This document shows, piece by piece, positions 57,601 to 62,605 of a DNA stretch of 64,000 nt. The DNA is taken from the NCBI GenBank assembly GCA_013400115.1, contig VXBP01009430.1, positions 124,001 to 188,000 on the forward strand. The letters run 5' to 3'. The notes beneath the pieces are model-generated. The model was given only the letters and a program-made list of their open reading frames with translations, was not told where the DNA came from and searched no databases. The DNA is from Rhinopomastus cyanomelas. Its lineage: Eukaryota; Chordata; Aves; Bucerotiformes; Rhinopomastidae. Within the stretch, counting starts at the first letter, position 1. Each line of letters starts with the position of its first letter. The position numbers and the translations under genes are program-made.

Positions 57601-60547
57601 TCTGTTTAGGTGTAATAAACTTTTAGATTAAAAAAGTAGTACCTGCTCTGATTGCTGAATCTGCAGACTTTGAAGTTCTTTTTTCAAGGATGAATTTTCC
57701 ATTCGCAGAGCCTTTGAAAGCAACATGCACAGAGAATGAAAGACTTGGTGTTGGGGAAAAGTGTTATAGCTTGATGGAAGAGTAATTTCCTTTAGAACAA
57801 GCTAAAGACTTTGAATGTCTGGAAGAGAACCCCCCACACACTGCAGCAGCTGGAGCTACAACTCCAAGCGGACTTGAATCTATAGGAAGTTAGATCCCAG
57901 GGAAGCATCAAGATGAAATACTCACATAGAATCATAGAATGTACCGGGTTGGAAGGGACCTTGAAAGATCATTTAAGTCCAAAACCCCCTGCTGGAGCAG
58001 GGTAAGCGTACAGTACCTGGTATATCCAGACTGTCTGAAAATATGCTGTCCTACATTGGGCTCAAACCCATGAACTCTGGGATTCAGAGTCTCATGCTCT
58101 ACAAACTGAGCCAGCCAGGTGCCCCCCTACAACAAGCAGGGTCATCTCTAACTAGAACAGAATGCTGATTACGGACAACATCTTTGGACTGGCTAGTGAC
58201 CTGGCAGTGTGCAACCTCTCCCCAGCACATGAGTGTCAGCAATGGAATTTAGGGACATTAAGAACTGGCTGTGTCCAAGCAGACAGAACATAGCTTTCCA
58301 GTAAAGCCCAGCTCAAAACAGGATTTTTATACTGGCTTTCCACACTTATCACTGGAGTCTATAAACAGAACAGGAACAACAATATTGTCTAGCATCATCT
58401 CAGAAGCATCACTAGTTTATAGTCCACTGAGCCCTGCAGATTACCAACTGAGCAAAGAAATGCAAGAGTCCCACACTGCCAAACTTTCACAGATCCTTTC
58501 CTAAATGCAGATTTGTTGCAGAACAGGCCAGACAGAGCTCTGGAAATGAAGCCGCTTTATTCCATAAGACACCGGGTAAATATCTGGACAAAACCTGCTC
58601 TAGACTAAGTAGAGAGAAACACTTACTGTCTTCCATCAATGCTCATGCTTGGTGTCTCTTATCAAAAAGGTTTTAGCCTTGTCTCCACTAAGTGCTTTTC
58701 CTATTCAAAAGGAACGATCTCAGATAGCACTGTGAGCACTCAAACATACACTTTGCACAAGAGCACTTGATCTCTGTTCCCCCATAAAAAGATAATGAGA
58801 GATTTTTACCTTCAGCTCCTCCTCTTTATCAGCCACCTGTATGAGTCCAGCCTCAAGCAGCTCTTCAGCTGCCTTGATTTTATCATCTCTCTCTCTCATG
58901 CTGAGAAATCAAAAAGTATTTAGGAGAAAGAGCATTAACCTTTGAAGGTATTTACCTATCACCAGTATGGCCAGTAACTTGCGGCCAATAGAACTGGGTC
59001 ATTATTTTAGTCTCTGCTTCAGAAGACAAAAGCTTCTTACCTTCTTTCCATCTGCTCTATCAAGTCTTTGTTTGTCTAGAAAAAACACACAATAGGGCGA
59101 TCATTAATGGGATCAGTAAAGGTTTGGGATTTTTAAAACAGAAATAAAAAAAAAGCATCAACTTAACCAAAAGCTTAATTAATCCACTAATCCAGAAAGG
59201 AAAGTAAAATAGGGGGCGACTGACCCCCAGGCACCTGTGTCTAATGATAATGCTGGAAAATGTCAGTCTTTTGCAGGAGGTACAGATCCAGTCTTGATAG
59301 TTTTACACTGATAGACTACAGGAGTTCTGGCCACAAGCTGCTGTGGGCCACAGGATCCCACTGATCCTAAGGACTGCCAAGCACACCAAGCACTGTGCAG
59401 CACCTAATCCATAGCAGCCAGTTCAGTATCTGAAAAAAATCTACCTCTCTTGAGAATTTACTGAAACAAAGCTTCACCTGAGGCTCATTCAGCAAAACAC
59501 TTGATTCCTCAAGATCACCACACTGTGAGAGACCACGCCAGAAAGGCAGCTACCAGGAAAAATCAGCCCTACTATTTCAGACAGGACACCAAATCAGCCA
59601 GTTCCAGGTGAAACAGGCTGCAAATCTGGTTCTCCACCAGAAGAAAGGGAAGCACCGGCTCAGTCATAAGTACTGGCTCAGTCACCAGTGCAGAAAGGGA
59701 ATCAAGTTTCCTGTCCTTCAAGACTTTTTCCAGTGTTTCCAGAAGTTCTCTCCTCGCACGATGGTACAAAGTCAGGCATGTTCACAAGAGCTTTCCCAGG
59801 CAACTTTCTCAAATGAGATAGAGCTGAGTGATACAATAGCTTTGAAACTGCAGCATTCCAGTCAGCACCAGCCAGGCTGGCTGCCACAGGCATGTCACAG
59901 ATAAAAATACAGTTGAGGAGGGGCAAAAAAGGCATCATTATGTAAACAGGCTTCCCATTCCACGAGTCTGTTCTCTCGTTATTAATGTCCAGGAAGGAAG
60001 AAAATAGTTAATATCTTACTCTGGGGTCTCTACAGCCCAGGAAGAGCCCTCTCTCCTGGAAGGGTTGGTTGCTCACAGTAATGTTTTTTTAACACCAGAA
60101 AATTGCAGATAAAATGGGAGAGGCTGCAGAAGGAAATTCTTGCTTGTGTCAAGCTAGTGTTCTTCAGAGTTTGGACACACCTGACTAGGTCTAGAATCCT
60201 AGAATCATTAGGGACTGGAAGGGACCTGAAAGATCATCTAGTCCAATCTCCCTGCCACAGCAGGATCTCCTAGACCAAGCCATACAGGAACACATCCAGG
60301 CGGGTCTTAAACGTCTTCAGTGAAGGAGACTGCCATACTTGAACCCTCTATGGGTAAGGAAAGAAAGGCTCACCCCAAATAAAGCAACAGGCTTTGACAC
60401 CAGCCAGCTCAGCCTAAGGCCAGGTAAGAACAGGAGAACACAAGAAATCTGACAAACCCCAGCAAACACTGGCTATACCTGCTCAGAGAGGAGAGTCTGC
60501 AGCTTCTGAACTTCAGCTTGCAGATCTGTGTTTTGATCCTTGAGAAC
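30180..60547 (-). CDS. KTN1: KTN1, kinectin 1, C-terminal half (27 exons, 5' end outside window)
   Basis: Kinectin is an ER-membrane protein with an N-terminal anchor and a long coiled-coil rod; it is known as a kinesin receptor and binds Rho-family GTPases and elongation factor 1-delta. Seen here: 26 internal exons plus a terminal exon, all with AG/GT borders and compatible phases. Joined, they give 661 codons of heptad-rich, Glu/Lys/Leu-rich coiled coil ending in a TGA. Distinctive kinectin landmarks appear in the family order: a DQN..L..EVQKLQTL segment, LREKNWEAMEALAST, KLFPKVSVPSN, CEKYKSVLAET, ERSTYV.EVRE, KKLDDSYSEAVRQNEELNL, VIENSDV, and a C-terminus KGQEHYQLVE that parallels the human ending. 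Missing here: the transmembrane anchor and N-terminal rod, upstream of 60547. The paralogue RRBP1 was considered and rejected because the VIENSDV tail is kinectin-specific. Coordinates span exons and introns. Identification is by remembered family sequence, not by a search. Confidence 0.95.
30202..30207 (-). promoter_or_regulatory. KTN1 distal poly(A) signal AATAAA
   Basis: A canonical hexamer on the gene strand about 480 nt after the stop codon, followed within 40 nt by a pyrimidine-rich TTCTTTCTTCTTCC tract that could serve as the downstream element. Confidence 0.7.
30246..30262 (+). repeat. A17 homopolymer
   Basis: Seventeen A on the plus strand, inside the KTN1 3' UTR (U17 in the transcript). 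Confidence 0.95.
30481..30486 (-). promoter_or_regulatory. KTN1 proximal AATAAA hexamer
   Basis: A second canonical hexamer on the gene strand about 200 nt after the stop codon. It could give a shorter 3' UTR. Use cannot be judged from sequence alone. Confidence 0.45.
31657..31985 (-). mobile_element. CR1 fragment in last KTN1 intron
   Basis: GGTCATAGAATCACAAAACA at the tail, GCATTGGAAGGGACCTTCAA, AACTAGAGCAGGTTGCTCAG, then AGTTTAAACCATCACTCCTT. It ends about 35 bp from the donor of exon E26 and runs in the sense direction. Confidence 0.88.
32020..32143 (-). CDS. KTN1: KTN1 exon E26 (124 nt), last large coding exon
   Basis: Encodes ELTDKRRNVVVNLNQDVGHL then KKLLVSVNQMLSKGQEHYQL and V, ending one base into a codon. 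The acceptor is CTTCCAG and the donor TAG|GTAAGT. It corresponds to the human LNQ...QL..L..VNQ.L.K..EHYQ ending. It is separated from E25 by a 5.6-kb intron. Confidence 0.96.
33625..34120 (-). mobile_element. CR1 3' fragment in KTN1 intron
   Basis: CACAGAATTGTTCAGGTTGG at the tail, then AACACATCCAGGGATGGCAA, ACCTAAACCTCCCCTGAGGC, CTCCTCTCAGTCTCCTTTTC. The minus-strand frame 33590-34018 reads LRELGLVSLEKRRLRGDPIA, the usual post-RT block. Sense orientation to KTN1. Confidence 0.9.
36462..37612 (-). mobile_element. CR1 LINE, 5'-truncated, in KTN1 intron (sense)
   Basis: A 271-codon frame (36794-37609) starts at VVYLDLSKAFDT and keeps FADDT and RPHLEYC-like (TPHLEYC) motifs. It then breaks at a short deletion near 36810 and continues in another frame (36535-36771: SSDRMRGNGCKLEHRRFHIN, then VVESPSLEMFKTRLDVF). 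The 3' tail CATAGAATCATTAGGGATTGG is at 36462. It is younger-looking than most fragments here but non-functional. The GVPQG motif is altered to GVSQG. Confidence 0.95.
37727..37819 (-). CDS. KTN1: KTN1 exon E25 (93 nt)
   Basis: Encodes AQESLASLERELGKVVGDAN then VIENSDVCTEP. GD..VIENSDV is the kinectin-specific tail motif that separates it from RRBP1. The acceptor is CTTTACAG and the donor CCG|GTGAGT. A sense-oriented CR1 begins about 115 bp downstream in the next intron. Confidence 0.97.
39079..39162 (-). CDS. KTN1: KTN1 exon E24 (84 nt)
   Basis: Encodes LKTQLNETLSKLKVDQNERQ then KVAGDLPK. The acceptor is TTTTGCAG and the donor AAG|GTGAGT. The QLNETL.KL...QNERQKVAGDL sequence matches kinectin. 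Confidence 0.97.
41113..41133 (+). repeat. A21 homopolymer
   Basis: Twenty-one A in the KTN1 intron between E23 and E24. No SINE body precedes it. Confidence 0.95.
41480..41563 (-). CDS. KTN1: KTN1 exon E23 (84 nt)
   Basis: Encodes LKDLLTELQKKLDDSYSEAV then RQNEELNL. The acceptor is CATTTCAG and the donor TTG|GTAAGA. It is 28 codons, in frame and skippable. As recalled, human isoforms lack a 28-residue segment in this part of the rod, so this exon or E24 could be variable. Confidence 0.97.
41762..41845 (-). CDS. KTN1: KTN1 exon E22 (84 nt)
   Basis: Encodes LKKEREHLESELEKAEIERS then TYVSEVRE. The acceptor is TTTCTAG and the donor GAG|GTAAAG. The EREHLE.ELEKAE.ERSTYV stretch is a near-exact match to human kinectin. 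Confidence 0.97.
42277..42348 (-). CDS. KTN1: KTN1 exon E21 (72 nt)
   Basis: Encodes VRSSVISLEHEVERLKEEVK then EVET. The acceptor is AACTGCAG and the donor ACT|GTACGT. It is less conserved than its neighbours but aligns with the SS..S.E.ELERL segment of kinectin. Confidence 0.93.
42597..42976 (+). mobile_element. Two successive CR1 3' ends
   Basis: An older tail (42597-42870: GACAGGACTAGGGGGAATGG, CCCTTCTAACCCAGACTGAC, TGTATGA) is followed by a younger 3' end (42871-42976: CTTGGTCTGGATGATCCTGC to CATGATTCTATGATTCTATGA). Antisense to KTN1. The younger copy appears to have inserted at the tail of the older. Confidence 0.88.
43237..43251 (+). repeat. A15 homopolymer
   Basis: Fifteen A in the intron between E20 and E21. 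Confidence 0.95.
44007..44099 (-). CDS. KTN1: KTN1 exon E20 (93 nt)
   Basis: Encodes EGILQRLQRSVEEEEKKWKI then KVEESQKELKQ. The acceptor is TTCTTAG and the donor CAG|GTATTT. It lies in the C-terminal part of the rod, where published mapping places kinesin binding (recalled, not verified). Confidence 0.96.
44184..44273 (-). CDS. KTN1: KTN1 exon E19 (90 nt)
   Basis: Encodes AMEQKLKEAEEMHVLLQLEC then EKYKSVLAET. The LQLECEKYKSVLAETEGIL block spans this border and the next exon and is nearly invariant in vertebrate kinectins. The acceptor is TTGCCAG and the donor ACG|GTAAGC. Confidence 0.96.
44425..44762 (+). mobile_element. CR1 3' fragment in KTN1 intron
   Basis: TGATAGGGCAAGGAACATGG, TCCATCCCTGGAAGTGTTCA, CACTGGATCATCTGAGGCCT, ending AGTCCATGATTGTATAA. 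Antisense to KTN1; starts about 150 bp upstream of exon E19 in gene order. Confidence 0.85.
45066..45149 (-). CDS. KTN1: KTN1 exon E18 (84 nt)
   Basis: Encodes QSHREWICGFEKMAKEYLRE then ASGSADVQ. It parallels the human EWL.GFEK.AKE segment with its aromatic residues. The acceptor is TTTCCCAG and the donor CAG|GTAAGT. Confidence 0.94.
46208..46297 (-). CDS. KTN1: KTN1 exon E17 (90 nt)
   Basis: Encodes EKQQHLEAAEVETRQLLQKL then FPKVSVPSNV, phase 0 to 0. The acceptor is TGGTTTAG and the donor GTG|GTAAGA. The KLFPKVSVPSN motif is shared with human kinectin and interrupts the heptad pattern with two prolines. Confidence 0.96.
48087..48173 (-). CDS. KTN1: KTN1 exon E16 (87 nt), weak donor
   Basis: Encodes ELREKNWEAMEALASTEKLL then QDKLNKTAK, the most conserved block of the kinectin/RRBP1 family. 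The acceptor is CGATTAG. The donor reads AAG|GTTGTA, lacking the usual purine at +3 and G at +5, unlike every other KTN1 donor here. The border is fixed by homology and by frame continuity into E17. Confidence 0.93.
49901..49991 (-). CDS. KTN1: KTN1 exon E15 (91 nt)
   Basis: Second exon of cassette 5. After the split leucine it encodes VAGKEKEIASLQSELASQRN then ALEQQRKKNN. The acceptor is AATTTAG and the donor AAC|GTAAGG. The QRKKNN end leads into the conserved LREKNWEAMEAL block on the next exon, as in human kinectin. Confidence 0.95.
50906..50943 (-). CDS. KTN1: KTN1 exon E14 (38 nt)
   Basis: Opens cassette 5. It encodes ASLAVQSEELLQ plus two bases of a leucine codon. The acceptor is TTTGCAG and the donor CT|GTGAGT. 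Confidence 0.9.
51313..51381 (-). CDS. KTN1: KTN1 exon E13 (69 nt)
   Basis: Third exon of cassette 4, phase 0 to 0. It encodes DVQRENESFKVQIQDLKQEN then CKQ. The acceptor is TTTGACAG and the donor CAG|GTACAA. It corresponds to the DVQ.EN..FK.QI..LKQ.N segment of kinectin. A 23-residue cassette like this is a plausible alternatively spliced unit. Confidence 0.93.
51438..51625 (-). mobile_element. CR1 3' fragment between KTN1 exons E12 and E13
   Basis: ACCACAGAATCTCTCTGGCT at the tail, AAGACTAAGTCCAACCTTTG, AAATCCCTCCAGGGATGGTG. It fills most of this 265-bp intron and ends about 20 bp from the E12 donor. Confidence 0.85.
51647..51737 (-). CDS. KTN1: KTN1 exon E12 (91 nt)
   Basis: Second exon of cassette 4. 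It encodes, after the split leucine, LKGEEQHIKKLKAVVEEKER then EIANQVKKLQ. The acceptor is CTCTGCAG and the donor CAG|GTAAAG. Confidence 0.93.
52545..52582 (-). CDS. KTN1: KTN1 exon E11 (38 nt)
   Basis: Opens cassette 4. It encodes VSTASQVQDLES plus two bases of a leucine codon. The acceptor is TTTTTCAG and the donor CT|GTGAGT. Confidence 0.91.
53410..53487 (-). CDS. KTN1: KTN1 exon E10 (78 nt)
   Basis: Third exon of cassette 3, phase 0 to 0. It encodes GQNDTIAHLTSKVQELEQQN then LQQLQQ. At 78 nt it is 9 nt longer than its 69-nt counterparts. The donor is CAG|GTATGG and the acceptor TTCAAAG. The first residues diverge from human kinectin, so the exact 5' border is slightly less certain. Confidence 0.88.
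53596..53686 (-). CDS. KTN1: KTN1 exon E9 (91 nt)
   Basis: Second exon of cassette 3. After the split leucine it encodes LKGKENQVKTMESLLEEKEK then EIAKKGERLQ. The donor is CAG|GTAAGT. It is paralogous to E12, which also begins LKG.E and continues to EEKE.EIA. Confidence 0.94.
53929..53955 (+). repeat. (AC)n microsatellite
   Basis: Ten perfect AC units followed by GCACGCATGC, in the intron between E8 and E9. Likely polymorphic. Confidence 0.93.
54354..54391 (-). CDS. KTN1: KTN1 exon E8 (38 nt)
   Basis: Opens cassette 3. It encodes VSVTSQVKELQT plus two bases of a leucine codon. The acceptor is TTCTTTAG and the donor CT|GTAAGT. Human kinectin has a matching TSKVQELQ segment. Confidence 0.92.
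55934..56002 (-). CDS. KTN1: KTN1 exon E7 (69 nt)
   Basis: Third exon of cassette 2, phase 0 to 0. It encodes ALTQEIEALKEEVGNTQLEM then EKQ. The borders are GAAAAG| and CAG|GTAACA. The EIEALKEE.GN.QLE core is shared with human kinectin. Confidence 0.95.
56166..56256 (-). CDS. KTN1: KTN1 exon E6 (91 nt)
   Basis: Second exon of cassette 2. It completes the valine and encodes IHEKDGKIKSVEELLQAEIL then KVASKEKTVQ. The human protein has a nearly identical VIHEKDGKIKSVEELL stretch, which makes this a strong identifier. The donor is CAG|GTACCT. Confidence 0.95.
56826..56863 (-). CDS. KTN1: KTN1 exon E5 (38 nt)
   Basis: Opens cassette 2. It encodes VSFQSLVEELQK and the first two bases of a valine codon. 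The acceptor is GAACAG and the donor GT|GTAAGTG. It is homologous in position and sequence pattern (VS..S.VEELQ) to E8, E11 and E14. Confidence 0.9.
57643..57711 (-). CDS. KTN1: KTN1 exon E4 (69 nt)
   Basis: Third exon of cassette 1, phase 0 to 0. It encodes ALRMENSSLKKELQSLQIQQ then SEQ. The borders are CAAAG| and CAG|GTACTA. It can be skipped without a frameshift, as can its counterparts E1, E7, E10 and E13. Confidence 0.92.
57925..58126 (-). mobile_element. tRNA-Lys-headed SINE with CR1 tail, copy 2
   Basis: Read on the minus strand from 58126. The head of about 77 nt begins GGGGCACCTGGCTGGCTCAG, with an A box (58102-58113), a GAGCATGAGACTCTGAATC anticodon-arm region and a B box GGTTTGAGCCC (58058-58068). 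It closely resembles tRNA-Lys, with anticodon-position triplet CTG instead of CTT. A body of about 40 nt follows, then a CR1 3' end (CCCTGCTCCAGCAGGGGG through GGTCCCTTCCAACC to CATTCTATGATTCTATG). It lies in the KTN1 intron between E3 and E4, in the sense orientation. No clear target duplication. The same structure occurs at 14123-14288, so this is a family. Confidence 0.85.
58810..58900 (-). CDS. KTN1: KTN1 exon E3 (91 nt)
   Basis: Second exon of cassette 1. It completes the split serine, then encodes MRERDDKIKAAEELLEAGLI and QVADKEEELK. The acceptor is TTTCTCAG and the donor AAG|GTAAAA. The KxxEELLE heptad core recurs in E6, E9 and E12. Confidence 0.93.
59041..59075 (-). CDS. KTN1: KTN1 exon E2 (35 nt)
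   Basis: Micro-exon opening cassette 1. It starts in phase 0 and ends two bases into a codon. It encodes TNKDLIEQMER plus a split serine, preceded by TTTTTTCTAG and followed by AG|GTAAGA. It is 3 nt shorter than the equivalent 38-nt exons of the later cassettes. Kinectin has a similar NKD..EQME stretch at this point. Confidence 0.85.
60187..60340 (-). mobile_element. CR1 3' end in KTN1 intron
   Basis: A sense-orientation tail: CCTAGAATCATTAGGGACTGG, GATCATCTAGTCCAATCTCC, ACACATCCAGGCGGGTCTTAAA. It lies about 140 bp downstream of KTN1 exon E1. Confidence 0.9.
60479..60547 (-). CDS. KTN1: KTN1 exon E1 (69 nt)
   Basis: Most 5' KTN1 exon I can find. It is phase 0 to 0 and encodes VLKDQNTDLQAEVQKLQTLL then SEQ. 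The acceptor is TTTCAG and the donor CAG|GTATAG. It is the 69-nt member of the cassette preceding the five complete ones. The expected upstream exon of about 91 nt was not found up to 64000; it may be in the N gap or beyond the window. Confidence 0.92.
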
Positions 60548-61143
60548 CTGAAAGGAAATGTAAGTGTTCTATCAGCTCATAACTATGAACCTGAACTACA
60601 ACATTTTCATAATGGCAGTGAGGTAATTAAACAGCACAGAAGTCATTACAGCACAGAAGTCAAAGTGTGTTCTTTGGAAACTTCAAGACTACAGAGTCCT
60701 TTCCCCCTTCTTTCTTGCTTTTCTGCATTAATTCTTCTGTCCTTATGTTCCCAGGAGGAATTCAGCTGTTACCATCTCTGTTCCCTGGCACAGAATCAGT
60801 CAGTACCAGGAGCGAGAGGCAAGAGAAAATGCCTTTTCCTCTTAAAACAGCATCAGCATCATGTAAAGATTTGATAGCTGCCTCTTACAAAACACTCATC
60901 TGGTGAAGCAAATGGTCTAGGATTAGCTCTCTGGTTGTCTTTAGCTGCCTTAACACCGAGGAAGCACAGTGAGGGACTGGTAGCCCAGCAGTAGGGAAGT
61001 TTCTGCAGCTCCCATTCCACTGCTGAGAACAGACAAATCAAGATGACAAAGAGCTACAGACATTCCCTCCCCTCCAGCACCCCTGCTCTGCACAACTTAC
61101 ACTGCAGCCCCTAACAGACCGGCTGGCTGGCTTTCCTTCTCAT

Positions 61144-61292
61144 TGTGGAGTCTCCATCACTGGAGATGTTCAAGACCCGCCTGGATTTCTTCCTGTGTGA
61201 CTTGGTCTAGGTGATCCTGCTGTTGCAGGGGAATTGGACTAGATGATCTTTCGAGGTCCCTTCCAGTCCGTAATGATTCTATGATTCTATGA
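61144..61292 (+). mobile_element. CR1 3' end (young subfamily)
   Basis: Begins GTGGAGTCTCCATCACTGG and runs through the VFLCDL-equivalent codons to a TAATGATTCTATGATTCTATGA end. It is nearly identical to the fragment at 29353-29514. Its tail abuts the minus-strand CR1 tail at 61296. Confidence 0.92.
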
Positions 61293-61397
61293 AAATCATA
61301 GAATCATAGAATCATTACAGATCGGAAGGGATCTTCTAGATCATCTAGTCCAATCCGCCTGCAACAGCAGGATCACCTAAACCAAGTCACACAGGAA
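61190..61397. repeat. Inverted repeat of two CR1 tails with 22-bp perfect core
   Basis: The arms 61190-61292 and 61296-61397 are inverted copies of a CR1 3' end. The innermost 22 bp (61271-61292 against 61296-61317) are perfectly complementary around an AAA spacer. The outer parts differ by a few substitutions. The right arm ends exactly at the N run. Confidence 0.93.
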
Positions 61398-62605
61398 NNN
61401 NNNNNNNNNNNNNNNNNNNNNNNNNNNNNNNNNNNNNNNNNNNNNNNNNNNNNNNNNNNNNNNNNNNNNNNNNNNNNNNNNNNNNNNNNNNNNNNNNNNN
61501 NNNNNNNNNNNNNNNNNNNNNNNNNNNNNNNNNNNNNNNNNNNNNNNNNNNNNNNNNNNNNNNNNNNNNNNNNNNNNNNNNNNNNNNNNNNNNNNNNNNN
61601 NNNNNNNNNNNNNNNNNNNNNNNNNNNNNNNNNNNNNNNNNNNNNNNNNNNNNNNNNNNNNNNNNNNNNNNNNNNNNNNNNNNNNNNNNNNNNNNNNNNN
61701 NNNNNNNNNNNNNNNNNNNNNNNNNNNNNNNNNNNNNNNNNNNNNNNNNNNNNNNNNNNNNNNNNNNNNNNNNNNNNNNNNNNNNNNNNNNNNNNNNNNN
61801 NNNNNNNNNNNNNNNNNNNNNNNNNNNNNNNNNNNNNNNNNNNNNNNNNNNNNNNNNNNNNNNNNNNNNNNNNNNNNNNNNNNNNNNNNNNNNNNNNNNN
61901 NNNNNNNNNNNNNNNNNNNNNNNNNNNNNNNNNNNNNNNNNNNNNNNNNNNNNNNNNNNNNNNNNNNNNNNNNNNNNNNNNNNNNNNNNNNNNNNNNNNN
62001 NNNNNNNNNNNNNNNNNNNNNNNNNNNNNNNNNNNNNNNNNNNNNNNNNNNNNNNNNNNNNNNNNNNNNNNNNNNNNNNNNNNNNNNNNNNNNNNNNNNN
62101 NNNNNNNNNNNNNNNNNNNNNNNNNNNNNNNNNNNNNNNNNNNNNNNNNNNNNNNNNNNNNNNNNNNNNNNNNNNTCCCTCAGCACACGCGGGTGCATCC
62201 CATCTGGGCCCATAGATTTGTGCACATCCAGTTCGATCAACTTATCCCTAGCCCAGTCCTCATCAACCAAGGCAGGCTCACCTGTTGCCTCAACCTCCTC
62301 TGTAGTCTGGGGTCTAATGTCAACACAACCCTTAGCAGTATAGACAGAGGCAAAGAAAGCATTAAGTATCTCTGCCTTCTCTGCATCCTCTGTTTCCAGG
62401 GTATCCACCTCACTCTGCAGGGGGCCTACGCTGCCTCTATTTTTACTTTTACTTGCTATATATTTGAAGAAGCTTTTTTTGTTGCCTTTGACCTCTCTTG
62501 CAAGGTTTAATTCCAAGGAGGCCTTGGCTTTTCTAGTTGCATCCCTACATTCCCCCACCAGAGCCTTGTAATCCTCCTGCATTCCTGCTTCTTGCTTTGC
62601 AAAGC
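61296..62605 (-). mobile_element. CR1 LINE interrupted by the assembly gap
   Basis: The tail is at 61296-61397 (TCATAGAATCATAGAATCATTA to CCAAGTCACACAGGAA), then N. The 5' piece (62176-62582) encodes CR1 ORF2 between endonuclease and RT: GNKKSFFKYIASKSKNR, AEILNAFFASVYT, then MGPDGMHPRVLR. The RT core falls in the gap. The open frame that appears to run through the N run is not evidence of an intact protein. Confidence 0.92.
61398..62175. other. Assembly gap (778 N)
   Basis: Unresolved bases inside a CR1 element, directly beside an inverted CR1 tail pair. A contiguous CR1 would need about 1.4 kb between the flanking RVLR and FLCDL points, judging from the element at 14501-16014. Either the gap size is an estimate or this CR1 has an internal deletion. 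Confidence 0.98.

Noticed and set aside
57925..58126. Carnivore SINE contamination
   Set aside because: Carnivore SINEs also have a tRNA-Lys head starting GGGG, but they end in a poly(A)/CT tail. Here the tail is CR1, the reptile/bird LINE, and one copy sits inside a bird CR1.
30180..60547. The coiled-coil gene as RRBP1 (ribosome-binding protein 1)
   Set aside because: RRBP1 is the paralogue and shares the LREKNWEAMEAL block. The tail here has VIENSDV, SVPSN and KGQEHYQ, which are kinectin features, and RRBP1 ends differently.
61377..62582. A 401-codon protein
   Set aside because: Most of the frame is N; only its ends are CR1 codons.
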